DNA of 64,000 bases, taken from Streptomyces sp. NBRC 110035. GTDB taxonomy: Bacteria > Actinomycetota > Actinomycetes > Streptomycetales > Streptomycetaceae. Location: assembly GCF_000829695.1 (NCBI RefSeq), contig NZ_BBNN01000024.1, positions 124,001-188,000 of the forward strand, written 5' to 3'. The notes beneath the pieces were generated by a model. It made no database searches and had not been told where the DNA came from. It worked only from the letters and a program-made list of their open reading frames with translations. This document shows, piece after piece, positions 8,197-17,197 of the stretch. Positions within the stretch are counted from its first letter, which is position 1. Each line of letters starts with the position of its first letter. Position numbers and translations under genes: made by a program.

Positions 8197-8664
8197 CTAC
8201 GGTTCCTGCCGGCCTGCCGCCTCGACCGCCGTGACCGGCTCGGCGGGGACGGTCCACGGGAGGACGACGGAGACGGTCTTTCCACCCTCCCTGGTGGGGC
8301 GGACCCTCATCCTGCCGCCGCATTCCGCGGTCAGCCAGCGGATGATGACCAGCCCCCGGCCGTTGTCCTGCTGGACCGCGGCGGGGAGCCGTCTGGGGAA
8401 CCTCGGGTGGCTGTCGGTGACCCCGATGCACAGCCGGCCGTCGCGGGCGAGGGCGACGTCCACGGTGAACGTGGGCGACTGCCCCCGGGTGTGCTGCACG
8501 GCGTTGGTCGCGAGTTCGGACACGATCAGCCGGACGGTGTCGGACACTTCGGTGTCCTCCGGCACGCCCCACCCCGCCAGCGCGCCCACCACATGGGCGC
8601 GGGCCGCGGAGACCGAGGCAGGATCGCTCGGCAGAGTGATGGATGCTTCCCGGTGGTCTGCCAT
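8197..8664 (-). CDS. ATP-binding GHKL anti-sigma-factor-like kinase
   Basis: A 155-residue single-domain HATPase protein. N-box is S-E-L-A-T-N-A-V-Q-H-T and G-box is D-N-G-R-G-L-V-I-I. This is the RsbW/SpoIIAB-like type very common in Streptomyces. Such proteins may phosphorylate anti-sigma antagonists or bind sigma factors. ATG 8664 is chosen over an in-frame GTG nine codons upstream because residues match the family from MADHREASI; AAAGGGACG lies upstream. It is divergent from the HTH gene at 8874, with a DUF397 gene after that, forming the typical three-gene WhiJ-type arrangement. A 210-bp divergent promoter region separates them. Confidence 0.82.
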   Translation of the reverse strand: MADHREASITLPSDPASVSAARAHVVGALAGWGVPEDTEVSDTVRLIVSELATNAVQHTRGQSPTFTVDVALARDGRLCIGVTDSHPRFPRRLPAAVQQDNGRGLVIIRWLTAECGGRMRVRPTREGGKTVSVVLPWTVPAEPVTAVEAAGRQEP

Positions 8665-8873
8665 GGCGATGTCGTCCCTTTCCACGGGACCGCAGTCCGA
8701 CACGGAGCGGCTGTCGAGTACGGTCCCGCACTGGCGCTTCGTCGTCAGACTGCCATCACCACGGACCGTCGGCGACGATACGGCCAAGATATGCATATAT
8801 CTGTCGCTCAAAGCGGTGAACTCTGCGACGGGAGACCGTATACGGGTGGCCCTGAGGGAGTAAGGGGGAAGCC

Positions 8874-9737
8874 ATGATGCAGCACGGTCCCGCGGTGCGC
8901 CGCCGGAAACTGGGCGCCGAACTGCGCTCGCTGCGCACATCGGCGGGGTTCACCAGTGGTGAGGCAGCCCGGCTGGTGGGCTGGCACCAGTCGAAGGTGA
9001 GCCGAATCGAGACGGGCACGAGCGGGGTGAAACCGGCCGATGTGCGGTTACTGCTCGACGCCTACGACCTGACCGACCCTCAGGTGCGGGAGCTGCTCAT
9101 GGTGTTGGCGGGGTCGGACGACAGCGGCGGACGGCACCACTGGTGGCATGCGTACCGGGGTGTACTGCCGCCCACCTACCGGGACTTCATCAGTCTGGAG
9201 TCCCAGGCCAGCGCGATGCGCACACTGGAGACCACCGTGGTTCCCGGGCTGCTGCAGACACCGGAGTACGCGCGGGCCGTCACGGAGGCGGCGCTGGAGG
9301 ATGCTTCGGAGGAGCGGCTGGACACACTGGTGGAGGTGCGGCTGGCCCGGCAGGACGTCCTGCGGGCGGACCCACCGCTGGGATTCAGCGCGGTCCTGGA
9401 CGAGGCGGTGCTGCGCCGGCAGGTGGGCGGCCCCGGCGTCATGACCCGCCAGCTGGAACGGCTCGTGGAGGCGGCACGCCTCCCCCAAGTGCGGCTTCAG
9501 GTACTGCCGTTCACTGCCGGGGCACACATCGGCGTCACTGGTCCTTTCGTAATCTTCTCATTTTCGCGCACTTCCGATCTGGATGTTGTAGTGCTCGACC
9601 ACTTGACGAGTAGCCTCTATCTGGAGCGGAAAGAAGACCTCCGGGTGTACTCGGAGGCTTTCCACGCGCTTTCGGTCCACGCCCTTTCACCCGAGGACTC
9701 GTTGGATTTCATCGCCGGGACAGCTGCCGGCGTGTAA
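8874..9737 (+). CDS. XRE-family HTH regulator with DUF5753 domain (WhiJ/BldB-partner type)
   Basis: 287 residues: Cro/C1-type HTH at ~15-70 (R-L-V-G-W-H-Q-S-K-V-S-R-I-E) followed by a DUF5753 domain (~95-275; PGLLQTPEYAR). This protein type is encoded in dozens of copies in Streptomyces, usually next to a DUF397 gene and an ATP-binding anti-sigma-like gene, as here. WhiJ is the studied example, acting on development through its small partner. The 3' end is less GC-rich (9540-9620) than the surroundings. It ends 9 nt before the DUF397 start. Confidence 0.9.
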   Translation: MMQHGPAVRRRKLGAELRSLRTSAGFTSGEAARLVGWHQSKVSRIETGTSGVKPADVRLLLDAYDLTDPQVRELLMVLAGSDDSGGRHHWWHAYRGVLPPTYRDFISLESQASAMRTLETTVVPGLLQTPEYARAVTEAALEDASEERLDTLVEVRLARQDVLRADPPLGFSAVLDEAVLRRQVGGPGVMTRQLERLVEAARLPQVRLQVLPFTAGAHIGVTGPFVIFSFSRTSDLDVVVLDHLTSSLYLERKEDLRVYSEAFHALSVHALSPEDSLDFIAGTAAGV

Positions 9738-9746
9738 GGAGGCACG

Positions 9747-9971
9747 ATGCCCGCACCGCCTCGGACCCTTCCCTCCAGCACCGACCTGCACGGTGTGCTG
9801 TGGCTGCGCAGCAGCCACAGCACGGGCGCGAACAACTGCGTCGAGACGGCCCGGCCCGCCACCGGCCCCGGTGCCGGACTGCTCGCCGTGCGCGACTCCA
9901 AGGACCCGGACGGACCCGCGCTGCTCATCTCCCCCGGGAGCTGGACGAAGTTCATGGCCGCGGTTCACTGA
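9747..9971 (+). CDS. DUF397-domain small protein
   Basis: A 74-residue protein. The DUF397 core is clear: LWLRSSHSTGANNCVE, then L-A-V-R-D-S-K-D-P and S-P-G-S-W-T-K-F. It starts 9 nt after the HTH gene, behind AAGGAGG. In the WhiJ system the DUF397 partner is thought to antagonise the HTH protein. The three genes 8197-9971 form one regulatory module. Confidence 0.9.
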   Translation: MPAPPRTLPSSTDLHGVLWLRSSHSTGANNCVETARPATGPGAGLLAVRDSKDPDGPALLISPGSWTKFMAAVH

Positions 9972-10018
9972 CCTGCCGCTCCTTGGCACCCGCTCGCACT
10001 CGACCCTCCGTCGTCGGG

Positions 10019-10060
10019 CGACTCACGGCCGTGCCTCGCCGACTCATGGCCGCGTCTCGC
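10019..10060. repeat. Two 21-nt tandem direct repeats at the bioF 3' end
   Basis: CGACTCACGGCCGTGCCTCGC at 10019-10039 is followed at once by a near copy (3 differences) at 10040-10060. The bioF stop codon lies in the second copy, so the duplication probably altered the last codons or the 3' end. Confidence 0.6.
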
Positions 10061-11171
10061 CGATCACCTGTACAGCGCGTTCGATCTCGGCCCCGGAGAG
10101 GTCCGCGCGGGCGGTCAGTCTGAGCCGTGAGATGCCGTCGGGCACGGAAGGAGGACGGAAGCAGCCCACGGACAGGCCGGCCGCCCGGCAGTCGGCCGCC
10201 CATCGCACGGCCTGCTCCGGGGACGGGGCACGCACGGAGACGACCGCGGCGTCGGGACGTACGGCTTCGAGGCCCGCGGCCGTCAGCCGGTGGTGCAGGT
10301 CCCGCGCCACCGCGCCCGCCCGGGCCGCACGCCCCGGTTCACGGCGCAGCAGCCGCAGGGCCGAGAGCGCGGCGCCCGCGGCCGCCGGGGCGAGGCCCGT
10401 GTCGAAGATGAACGTCCGGGCTGTGTTGACCAGATGCTCGACGACCCGTGCCGGACCGAGCACGGCTCCGCCCTGGCTGCCGAGCGACTTGGAGAGCGTG
10501 AGCGTCACCACGACGTCCCCCGCGCCGGCGAGCCCCGCCGCGGACGCGGCGCCGCGTCCGCCGTCGCCGAGCACCCCGAGACCGTGGGCGTCGTCGAGCA
10601 CGAGTCCCGCGCCGTGTTCACGGCACACCTCGGCCAGCGCGTCGAGCGGGGAGGCGTCCCCGTCGACCGAGAAGACCGTGTCGGACACGGCCACGGCGGC
10701 TCCGTCGTGCCCGCTCAGCGCCTTGCCCGCGGAGTCGGGGTCGGCGTGCGCCACGACCTGCGTCCTGCCCCGGGCCAGCCGGCAGCCGTCGATCAGGGAG
10801 GCGTGGTTGCCCGCGTCGGACACGATCAGCGAGCCGTGCGGGGCCAGCGCGGTGACGGCGGCGAGGTTGGCCGCGTAGCCGGAGGAGAGGACGAGGGCCG
10901 CCTCGAAGCCGCAGAAGTCGGCCAGTTCACCTTCCAGCTCGGTGTGCAGTTCGGTGGTGCCGGTGACGAGCCGGGACCCGGTGGCCCCGCCGCCCCAGGT
11001 CCGCGCCGCCCGCGCCGCGCCCTCGGCCACTTCCGGATGCCGGGCCAGGCCCAGGTAGTCGTTGCTCGCCAGATCGAGGAGCGGTGCGTCGGCGGCCCGC
11101 GGGCGCAGGGTCCGTACGAGCCCGGCCCTGCGGCGCAGCGCCGCCTGCTCGTCGATCCATCCGAACGCCAT
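10044..11171 (-). CDS. bioF: 8-amino-7-oxononanoate synthase
   Basis: 375 residues of the alpha-oxoamine synthase family. It condenses pimeloyl-ACP/CoA with alanine in biotin synthesis. Motifs: L-A-S-N-D-Y-L-G-L near the N-terminus, [33 protein letters not shown], and [11 protein letters not shown] with the PLP Lys. It is divergent from bioB-bioA-bioD across a 146-bp region, completing the pathway from pimeloyl thioester to biotin at one locus. The 3' end carries a small tandem duplication. Confidence 0.95.
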   Translation of the reverse strand: MAFGWIDEQAALRRRAGLVRTLRPRAADAPLLDLASNDYLGLARHPEVAEGAARAARTWGGGATGSRLVTGTTELHTELEGELADFCGFEAALVLSSGYAANLAAVTALAPHGSLIVSDAGNHASLIDGCRLARGRTQVVAHADPDSAGKALSGHDGAAVAVSDTVFSVDGDASPLDALAEVCREHGAGLVLDDAHGLGVLGDGGRGAASAAGLAGAGDVVVTLTLSKSLGSQGGAVLGPARVVEHLVNTARTFIFDTGLAPAAAGAALSALRLLRREPGRAARAGAVARDLHHRLTAAGLEAVRPDAAVVSVRAPSPEQAVRWAADCRAAGLSVGCFRPPSVPDGISRLRLTARADLSGAEIERAVQVIGETRP

Positions 11172-11317
11172 GGGTCCTCCGGTGGCTTTGTAGGCAATGG
11201 ACAGACACTAGCGGGACGGTCGGCGGACCACTGTGTGGCCATGCCCACAGCCGTCAGCGCCTCTGTTGTACGAACCCTCCTTGGCCGGGACGGCGGAATA
11301 GGACAGGATCGGCTCCC
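11172..11317. promoter_or_regulatory. Divergent promoter region of the biotin locus
   Basis: This 146-bp gap separates bioF (minus) from bioB (plus), so promoters for both directions should be here. TTGTAGGCAATGGACAGACA near 11190 and TTGTACGAAC near 11266 are AT-richer candidates. I could not identify a convincing BioQ or BirA operator by eye. Confidence 0.4.
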
Positions 11318-12556
11318 ATGGACCTGCTGAACACGCTGGTGGACAAGGGGCTTCGGCGCGAGACGCCGACCCGTGAGGAAGCGCTGGCCGTCCTCGGGAC
11401 GTCCGACGACGATCTGCTCGACGTGGTGGCGGCGGCCGGGAAGGTGCGGCGGCACTGGTTCGGGCGGCGGGTGAAACTCAACTATCTGGTCAACCTCAAG
11501 TCCGGCCTGTGCCCGGAGGACTGCTCCTACTGTTCCCAGCGGCTCGGCTCGGAGGCCGGCATCCTGAAGTACACCTGGCTCAAGCCCGAGCAGGCCTCGG
11601 ACGCGGCCGCGGCCGGGCTGGCGGGCGGCGCCAAGCGGGTGTGCCTGGTGGCCAGCGGCCGTGGTCCGACCGACCGTGACGTGGACCGTGTCTCCGACAC
11701 CATCAGGGCGATCAAGGAGGGCAACGAGGGCGTCGAGGTGTGCGCCTGCCTCGGACTGCTCTCCGAGGGCCAGGCGGAGCGGCTGCGCGAGGCGGGCGCG
11801 GACGCCTACAACCACAACCTCAACACCTCCGAGGCCACCTACGGGGACATCACCACCACGCACACGTACGCCGACCGCGTGGACACCGTGCAGAAGGCGC
11901 ACGCGGCCGGTCTGTCCGCCTGCTCCGGGCTGATCGCCGGCCTGGGTGAGAGCGACGCGGACCTGGTCGACGTGGTCTTCGCGCTGCGCGCACTGGACCC
12001 GGACTCGGTGCCGGTGAACTTCCTGATCCCGTTCGAGGGCACGCCGCTCGCGAAGGAGTGGAACCTCAGCCCGCAGCGGTGCCTCAGGATCCTGGCGATG
12101 GTGCGGTTCGTGTGCCCGGACGCCGAGGTACGGATCGCGGGCGGCCGGGAGGTGCATCTGCGCACGATGCAGCCGCTCGCGCTGCATCTGGCCAACTCGG
12201 TCTTCCTCGGTGACTACCTCACCAGTGAGGGCCAGGCGGGCCGGGCCGACCTGGAGATGATCGCGGACGCCGGGTTCGAGGTGGAGGGCACCGACCGCGT
12301 GACACTGCCCGCACACCGGGCGGGCGCGGGTGCCGGCGGATGCGGGTCGCCCGACGGGGGTGGCGGATGCGGATCGCACGAGGGCGGTGGCGGGTGCGGG
12401 CCGGCGTCCTCCGGCGCCGGGGCGTGCGTGGACACGGGAGCGGACGCGGGTCCGGGGACGGCGAGCGAGGGGACGGGCCGGGCCGGCGAACCGCGTACCG
12501 GTCTCGTCGCCGTCCGCCGGCGGGGTGCCGGAACGGATCTCGCACCCAATGCCTGA
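11318..12556 (+). CDS. bioB: Biotin synthase with a Gly/Cys-rich C-terminal extension
   Basis: 412-residue radical-SAM enzyme inserting sulfur into dethiobiotin. The 4Fe-4S triad is C-P-E-D-C-S-Y-C, followed by Y-N-H-N-L-N-T and the R-I-A-G-G-R-E region of the 2Fe-2S site. The catalytic body ends near residue 330. An extra ~80 residues follow, with three spaced GGCG motifs ([24 protein letters not shown]) and a further Cys. The tail is encoded by clear DNA repeats at 12330-12410 and is not needed in typical ~330-350-residue BioB. ATG 11318 was chosen since [10 protein letters not shown] begins the family match. It overlaps bioA by 8 nt. Confidence 0.93.
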   Translation: MDLLNTLVDKGLRRETPTREEALAVLGTSDDDLLDVVAAAGKVRRHWFGRRVKLNYLVNLKSGLCPEDCSYCSQRLGSEAGILKYTWLKPEQASDAAAAGLAGGAKRVCLVASGRGPTDRDVDRVSDTIRAIKEGNEGVEVCACLGLLSEGQAERLREAGADAYNHNLNTSEATYGDITTTHTYADRVDTVQKAHAAGLSACSGLIAGLGESDADLVDVVFALRALDPDSVPVNFLIPFEGTPLAKEWNLSPQRCLRILAMVRFVCPDAEVRIAGGREVHLRTMQPLALHLANSVFLGDYLTSEGQAGRADLEMIADAGFEVEGTDRVTLPAHRAGAGAGGCGSPDGGGGCGSHEGGGGCGPASSGAGACVDTGADAGPGTASEGTGRAGEPRTGLVAVRRRGAGTDLAPNA

Positions 12557-13829
12557 ACGGTCCGTACCCGAGCTTCTCGAGCTGGACCGGCGGCATGTCT
12601 GGCATCCGTACGGGCCCATGCCCGGCCGCGGGGACCCCCTCGTCGTGGAGTCGGCGAGCGGGGTGCGGCTGCGGCTCGCCGACGGCTCGGGCGAACTGGT
12701 CGACGGGATGTCGTCCTGGTGGTCGGCGATCCACGGCTACAGCCACCCCGTGCTGAACGAGGCCGTGTGCGACCAGCTGGGGCGGATGAGTCATGTGATG
12801 TTCGGCGGGCTCACGCACGAGCCCGCCGTCCGGCTGACGAAGCTCCTTGTCGACATGTCACCCGACGGCCTCGAGCATGTCTTCCTCGCCGACTCGGGCT
12901 CGGTGTCGGTCGAGGTGGCCGTCAAGATGTGCCTGCAGTACTGGCGTTCGCTCGGGCGGCCCGGGAAGCGGCGGCTGCTGACCTGGCGGGGCGGCTACCA
13001 CGGCGACACCTGGCAGCCGATGTCGGTCTGCGATCCCGAGGGCGGGATGCACGAGCTGTGGACCGGGGTGCTCCCGGAGCAGGTGTTCGCGAAGGCCCCG
13101 CCCGCCGAGTACGAGGAGTCGTACGCCGAGCACCTGCGGGAGCTGATCGGGCGGCACGCCGGCGAACTGGCGGCCGTGATCGTCGAGCCGGTGGTGCAGG
13201 GCGCGGGCGGCATGCGCTTCCACTCCCCCGCGTATCTGCGGGTGCTGCGCGAGGCGTGCGACGCGCACGACGTGCTGCTGGTGTTCGACGAGATCGCGAC
13301 CGGGTTCGGGCGCACGGGCACGCTGTTCGCGGCCGGGCACGCGGCGGTGACCCCGGACGTGATGTGCGTGGGCAAGGCGCTGACCGGCGGCTATCTGACC
13401 ATGGCGGCGACGCTGTGCACCGCCCGGGTGGCCGACGGCATCTCGCGCGGCGACGTGCCGGTGCTGGCGCACGGTCCGACGTTCATGGGCAACCCGCTGG
13501 CGGCGGCCGTGGCCTGCGCCTCGATCGAGCTGCTGCTCGGGCAGGACTGGCCCGCGGAGGTCAGGCGCATCGAGTCGGGCCTGCGGGAGGGGCTGGCGCC
13601 GGCGGCCGGGCTGCCGGGCGTCCGTGACGTGCGGGTCCTCGGCGCCATCGGCGTCGTCCAGCTCGATCGCGCGGTGGACATGGAGGCGGCCACGCGCGCG
13701 GCGGTGCGCCGGGGCGTGTGGCTGAGGCCGTTCCGGGATCTGATCTACACCATGCCGCCGTACGTCACCGGCGACACGGATGTGGCCCGGATCGCGGACG
13801 CGGTGTGCGCGGCGGCCGAGGAGGGATGA
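12549..13829 (+). CDS. bioA: Adenosylmethionine--8-amino-7-oxononanoate aminotransferase
   Basis: 426-residue class III aminotransferase that uses SAM as amino donor to make 7,8-diaminopelargonate. Motifs: H-V-W-H-P-Y near the start, [11 protein letters not shown] typical of Bio[33 protein letters not shown] and V-G-K-A-L-T-G-G with the PLP Lys. ATG 12549 lies inside the end of bioB (ATGCCTGA overlap), so translation is coupled. Confidence 0.96.
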   Translation: MPERSVPELLELDRRHVWHPYGPMPGRGDPLVVESASGVRLRLADGSGELVDGMSSWWSAIHGYSHPVLNEAVCDQLGRMSHVMFGGLTHEPAVRLTKLLVDMSPDGLEHVFLADSGSVSVEVAVKMCLQYWRSLGRPGKRRLLTWRGGYHGDTWQPMSVCDPEGGMHELWTGVLPEQVFAKAPPAEYEESYAEHLRELIGRHAGELAAVIVEPVVQGAGGMRFHSPAYLRVLREACDAHDVLLVFDEIATGFGRTGTLFAAGHAAVTPDVMCVGKALTGGYLTMAATLCTARVADGISRGDVPVLAHGPTFMGNPLAAAVACASIELLLGQDWPAEVRRIESGLREGLAPAAGLPGVRDVRVLGAIGVVQLDRAVDMEAATRAAVRRGVWLRPFRDLIYTMPPYVTGDTDVARIADAVCAAAEEG

Positions 13830-13830
13830 C

Positions 13831-14547
13831 ATGCCGGTGCTGGTGATCACGGGCACGGGCACCGAGGTCGGGAAGACGGTGGTGACGGCCGCGGTCGCCG
13901 CGACGGCGCTCGGGGCCGGCCGGTCGGTGGCCGTGCTGAAGGCGGCCCAGACCGGGGTGCGGCCGGACGAGCCCGGGGACGCCGAGGAGGTCGTGCGGCT
14001 CGCCGGGGCCGTCACGGCCGCCGAACTGGCCCGGTATCCCGACCCGCTGGCGCCCGCCACCGCCGCCCGCCGGGCGGGCCGGGCGCCGGTGCGTCCGCAC
14101 GACGTGGCCGAGACCGCCGCCGAGCTGGCCGCCGAGCACGATCTGGTGCTGGTGGAGGGCGCGGGCGGGCTGCTCGTGCGGTTCGACGAGGACGGCGGGA
14201 CGCTGGCGGACGCGGCGGCGCTGCTGTCGGCGCCGGTGCTGGTGGTGGCGGCGGCAGGTCTCGGCACCCTGAACGTCACGGACCTGACGACCCGTGAACT
14301 GCGCTCGCGCGGACTCACTCCTGCGGGCGTGGTGATCGGCAGCTGGCCCGCGGAGCCCGGTCTGGCCGAGCGCTGCAACCTGCGGGACCTGCCGGAGGTG
14401 ACGGGGGTACCGCTGCTGGGCGCGGTGCCGGCCGGCGCGGCGGCCCTCGCCCCGGCCGGCTTCCGGACGTCGGCACCCGGGTGGCTGGCGGCGCGGCTGG
14501 ACGGCACGTGGGACGCGGCGGCGTTCCGGGGGCGGGAGGCCGCCTGA
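13831..14547 (+). CDS. bioD: Dethiobiotin synthetase
   Basis: 238-residue P-loop ATPase forming the ureido ring of dethiobiotin from diaminopelargonate, CO2 and ATP. Walker A is [18 protein letters not shown] supplies the substrate/ATP-site acidic residue. It begins 1 nt after the bioA stop, behind GAGGG, as the last gene of bioB-bioA-bioD. Confidence 0.95.
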   Translation: MPVLVITGTGTEVGKTVVTAAVAATALGAGRSVAVLKAAQTGVRPDEPGDAEEVVRLAGAVTAAELARYPDPLAPATAARRAGRAPVRPHDVAETAAELAAEHDLVLVEGAGGLLVRFDEDGGTLADAAALLSAPVLVVAAAGLGTLNVTDLTTRELRSRGLTPAGVVIGSWPAEPGLAERCNLRDLPEVTGVPLLGAVPAGAAALAPAGFRTSAPGWLAARLDGTWDAAAFRGREAA

Positions 14548-14622
14548 TCCCCCGCGCGGGCCCTGTGCTCCGGGCGCCGGCGCGAGGGGTGCGCGGGGTG
14601 CTCACAGGGGACAATCACGGGA

Positions 14623-14645
14623 GGGCCCCGGTCGGCCCGGGGCCC
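14623..14645 (+). terminator. Probable terminator after bioBAD
   Basis: GGGCCCCGG (14623-14631) pairs with CCGGGGCCC (14637-14645) around a 5-nt loop, 76 nt after the bioD stop and before the next gene. Confidence 0.5.
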
Positions 14646-14712
14646 GTCCTGCGGGAAGCGGGGCCCTCGTGACCTGCCTCGGCTCCCGGGTTCGTCCAGA
14701 CAGGGAGGCCCC

Positions 14713-15405
14713 ATGTCCGCCGGCTCCGCGAAAGTGGCGCGGGATCCCGTGCACCACCCGCTGTTCGCCCGTTGCTACGCCCGGTTCAGTGAGGCCGCCG
14801 AGACCCGCGCGGGCATGACCTCGGTCCGCCGGCGGCTGCTCGGCGGGCTGTCCGGTCGGGTGATCGAGGTCGGCGCGGGCAACGGCCTCAACTTCGCGCA
14901 CTACCCGGACACCGTCTCGGAGGTCGTCGCCATCGAACCGGAGCGGGTGCTGCGCAGGCTCGCCGTGGAGGCCGCCCTGCGTGCCGCCGTCCCGGTGGAC
15001 GTCGCGCCGGGTGCGGCGGAGGCGCTGCCGGTCAAGAGCGAGGCGTTCGACGCGGCGGTGGTCTCCCTGGTCCTGTGCAGTGTGCGGGACGTGCCGCGGT
15101 CGCTCGCGGAGCTCCGGAGGGTGCTGCGGCCGGGGGGTGAGGTGCGGTTCTTCGAGCACGGGCGGGGCGGCGGCCGGGTCATGCGCTTCACCCAGCACGC
15201 TCTGGACCGGACGGTGTGGCCGCTGCTGACGGGGGGCTGTCACGTGGCGCGGGAGCCGGTCGGCGCGCTGCGGGAGGCGGGCTTCGAACTCGGCCCGTAC
15301 CGGCGGACGCTGATGCCGGAGAACGGGCCCGCGCTGCCGACGTCGTACTGCGTGCTGGGCACCGCCTGGCGGCCGTCGGGCGACGCGGCGACGGACAGGC
15401 GCTGA
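14713..15405 (+). CDS. Class I SAM-dependent methyltransferase
   Basis: 230 residues. Motif I is V-I-E-V-G-A-G-N-G-L-N; motif II acidic residue in A-I-E-P-E; post-I D-A-A-V-V-S-L-V-L-C-S-V; motif III L-R-P-G-G-E-V. This resembles the Methyltransf_11 group of small-molecule/UbiE-like enzymes with the F-F-E-H-G-R segment often seen near phosphatidylethanolamine or METTL7-like methyltransferases. Substrate unknown. It lies between the biotin operon and a converging toxin-antitoxin pair and shows no operon partner. Confidence 0.8.
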   Translation: MSAGSAKVARDPVHHPLFARCYARFSEAAETRAGMTSVRRRLLGGLSGRVIEVGAGNGLNFAHYPDTVSEVVAIEPERVLRRLAVEAALRAAVPVDVAPGAAEALPVKSEAFDAAVVSLVLCSVRDVPRSLAELRRVLRPGGEVRFFEHGRGGGRVMRFTQHALDRTVWPLLTGGCHVAREPVGALREAGFELGPYRRTLMPENGPALPTSYCVLGTAWRPSGDAATDRR

Positions 15406-15447
15406 TCACCGGCTCCGGCTGCCCGCCTGCTCCGGCACTCCGGCCGC

Positions 15448-15822
15448 TCACTCGCTCCAGCCGCGCAGTTCGGCGGCGATGTCGTCCACGGAGGCCTCGC
15501 CGTTCTTGACCAGCCGGGCCAGATCGCGAACCTGTTCCGGCGAGGTGACGACCTTCAGCCCGCTGGCGACGAGGTAGGCGTACGCGACGGCGGAGGCGAA
15601 CAGGGCGTTGGAGCGTTCCAGCGCGGGCACGTGGAGCAGAAGTTGGAGCAGGGCGGCGGCGCGGGCATGCGGGCTACCGTAGACGGGGACGTCGAATATC
15701 TCGGCCTCGTGACGCGCGACGGCGGCGACGAGAGCTCCCCAGTCGGTGACCTGGGGGTCCCCCGGAGTCTGCCGCTCGGCGAGCATCAGCAGCCAGGCGA
15801 GGTCGATGCGCAGGTTGTCCAA
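15448..15822 (-). CDS. Fic/Doc-like toxin component of a type II toxin-antitoxin pair
   Basis: A 124-residue protein (from TTG 15822, 4 nt after the antitoxin stop) with the sequence of the short Streptomyces family usually annotated as Fic-type toxin component: I-D-L-A-W-L-L-M-L-A-E, V-A-R-H-E-A-E-I-F-D-V-P-V-Y, R-A-A-A-L-L-Q-L-L-L, R-S-N-A-L-F-A-S-A-V-A. A canonical Fic motif (H-P-F-x-D-G-N-G-R) is not present; the S-N-A-L-F-A stretch sits where Doc proteins have their helix, so AMPylation or kinase activity is uncertain. The reading frame is open further upstream to 15894 inside the antitoxin, but those residues look non-homologous. Confidence 0.65.
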   Translation of the reverse strand: MDNLRIDLAWLLMLAERQTPGDPQVTDWGALVAAVARHEAEIFDVPVYGSPHARAAALLQLLLHVPALERSNALFASAVAYAYLVASGLKVVTSPEQVRDLARLVKNGEASVDDIAAELRGWSE

Positions 15823-15826
15823 GGGA

Positions 15827-16102
15827 TCAGCGGCGACCTTCGCGCGAGCCTTCGCCGTCCTCCCCCGCCCGCGGCGTGGCGCGGGCGGGCGCACCTGCGT
15901 CGAACTCCTCGGCGAAGACGGTCTCGTACTGCTTCATGAAGTCGGCGGCGGCCTCCACGAAGGTGCGGCCGGCCTCACCGGCGTCCTGTCGGACCAGTTC
16001 CTCGATGTAGCGGTTGACGCTCATCCCGCGGGCCAGGGCGCGTTCCCGCGCCGCTCGGGCGGTGCCCTCGTCCACGCGTACGTTCAGCTGGGTCTTCGCC
16101 AT
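15827..16102 (-). CDS. Ribbon-helix-helix/Arc-like antitoxin
   Basis: 91 residues. The N-terminal M-A-K-T-Q-L-N-V-R-V-D-E-G-T-A-R-A-A-R strand-helix pattern with G-M-S-V-N-R-Y-I-E-E-L is the RHH (CopG/Arc) DNA-binding fold; the charged C-terminus should cap the toxin. It is followed 4 nt later by the toxin gene. A perfect palindrome (16111-16130) lies 8 nt upstream of its start and is the likely autoregulatory operator. Confidence 0.75.
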   Translation of the reverse strand: MAKTQLNVRVDEGTARAARERALARGMSVNRYIEELVRQDAGEAGRTFVEAAADFMKQYETVFAEEFDAGAPARATPRAGEDGEGSREGRR

Positions 16103-16110
16103 ACCTTGAA

Positions 16111-16130
16111 GCTAGCGCGCCGGCGCTAGC
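16111..16130. promoter_or_regulatory. Palindromic operator of the toxin-antitoxin pair
   Basis: GCTAGCGC (16111-16118), spacer GCCG, GCGCTAGC (16123-16130): a perfect inverted repeat right at the antitoxin 5' end. The position fits cooperative binding by RHH dimers. Inference from position and symmetry only. Confidence 0.65.
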
Positions 16131-16287
16131 ACCGGCAAGGGTCGACGGAGACGGCAAAGATACCCTTTACACCGAAATGACACGGTTCTGCACCTACGGG
16201 GGATATCCGGTGTGGGCGCCATCACACTACCCTCGGGCTCGACCACCATGACCGGCACGGCCCGGTGTCCACACGGAGGAGGCGGTC

Positions 16288-17193
16288 TTGTCCACACCCG
16301 CTGCGGAACATGCCCCCGGCCTCGCGTCGGCCGACTCGGTCGCGGCCCGCGCCCGCGGCCTGACGAAGGCCTACGGATCCGGCGAGACGACCGTGCTCGC
16401 CCTGGACGCGGTGGACGTGGACATCGTGCGCGGCCGGTTCACGGCGGTGATGGGCCCGTCGGGGTCGGGGAAGTCGACGCTGATGCACTGCCTGGCCGGG
16501 CTCGACACCGTCTCGGCCGGACAGGTGTGGCTCGGCGACACCGAGATCACGGGGCTGAAGGACCGTGAGCTGACGCGTCTGCGCCGGGACCGGATCGGGT
16601 TCATGTTCCAGTCGTTCAACCTCGTCCCGACGCTGAACGCGCTGGAGAACATCACGCTCCCCATGGACATCGCGGGCCGGAAGCCCGACGAGAAGTGGCT
16701 GGACCAGGTCATCGACACGCTGGGCCTGCGGGACCGGCTGCGGCACCGGCCGGCTCAGCTGTCCGGTGGCCAGCAGCAGCGCGTGGCCTGTGCGCGGGCG
16801 CTGGCCTCCCGGCCCGAGCTGATCTTCGCGGACGAACCGACCGGCAACCTCGATTCGCGTACCGGACTGGAGGTGCTCGGGTTTCTGCGCGAGGCCGTGG
16901 ACCGGCTGAACCGGACCGTCGTGATGGTCACCCACGACCCGGGCGCCGCCACCCACTCCGACCTGGTGCTGTTCCTGGCCGACGGGCGGATCGTCGACGA
17001 GATGGAGCGGCCCACGGCGCAGGCGGTGCTCGACCGGATGAAGCGGTTCGACGTCATCCGCGCCCAGGTCGGCGGCGGCGGACCGGCACCGGGCGGCGCC
17101 CCCGGCACCGCGCCCGTTGCCGGCTCCGCCGCCGGGGGTGCCGTACCCGCCGAGCCGGCCCCCGGCAAGGACGACAAGGACGGCAAGGACTGA
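16288..17193 (+). CDS. ABC transporter ATP-binding protein (LolD/MacB type)
   Basis: 301 residues. Walker A is G-P-S-G-S-G-K-S-T, signature L-S-G-G-Q-Q-Q-R, Walker B L-I-F-A-D-E-P, H-loop V-T-H-D. The Q-loop region F-M-F-Q-S-F-N-L-V-P-T is typical of the LolD/MacB/FtsE family. An ~45-residue Gly/Pro/Ala/Lys-rich tail follows the domain. TTG 16288 is preceded by GGAGGA. It is followed 4 nt later by the cognate FtsX-type permease. The pair probably exports or extracts a lipid, peptide or envelope component. Confidence 0.92.
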   Translation: MSTPAAEHAPGLASADSVAARARGLTKAYGSGETTVLALDAVDVDIVRGRFTAVMGPSGSGKSTLMHCLAGLDTVSAGQVWLGDTEITGLKDRELTRLRRDRIGFMFQSFNLVPTLNALENITLPMDIAGRKPDEKWLDQVIDTLGLRDRLRHRPAQLSGGQQQRVACARALASRPELIFADEPTGNLDSRTGLEVLGFLREAVDRLNRTVVMVTHDPGAATHSDLVLFLADGRIVDEMERPTAQAVLDRMKRFDVIRAQVGGGGPAPGGAPGTAPVAGSAAGGAVPAEPAPGKDDKDGKD

Positions 17194-17197
17194 GACC

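Noticed and set aside
10019..10060. CRISPR-like direct repeats at the bioF 3' end
   Set aside because: Only two adjacent copies without spacers; a simple tandem duplication.
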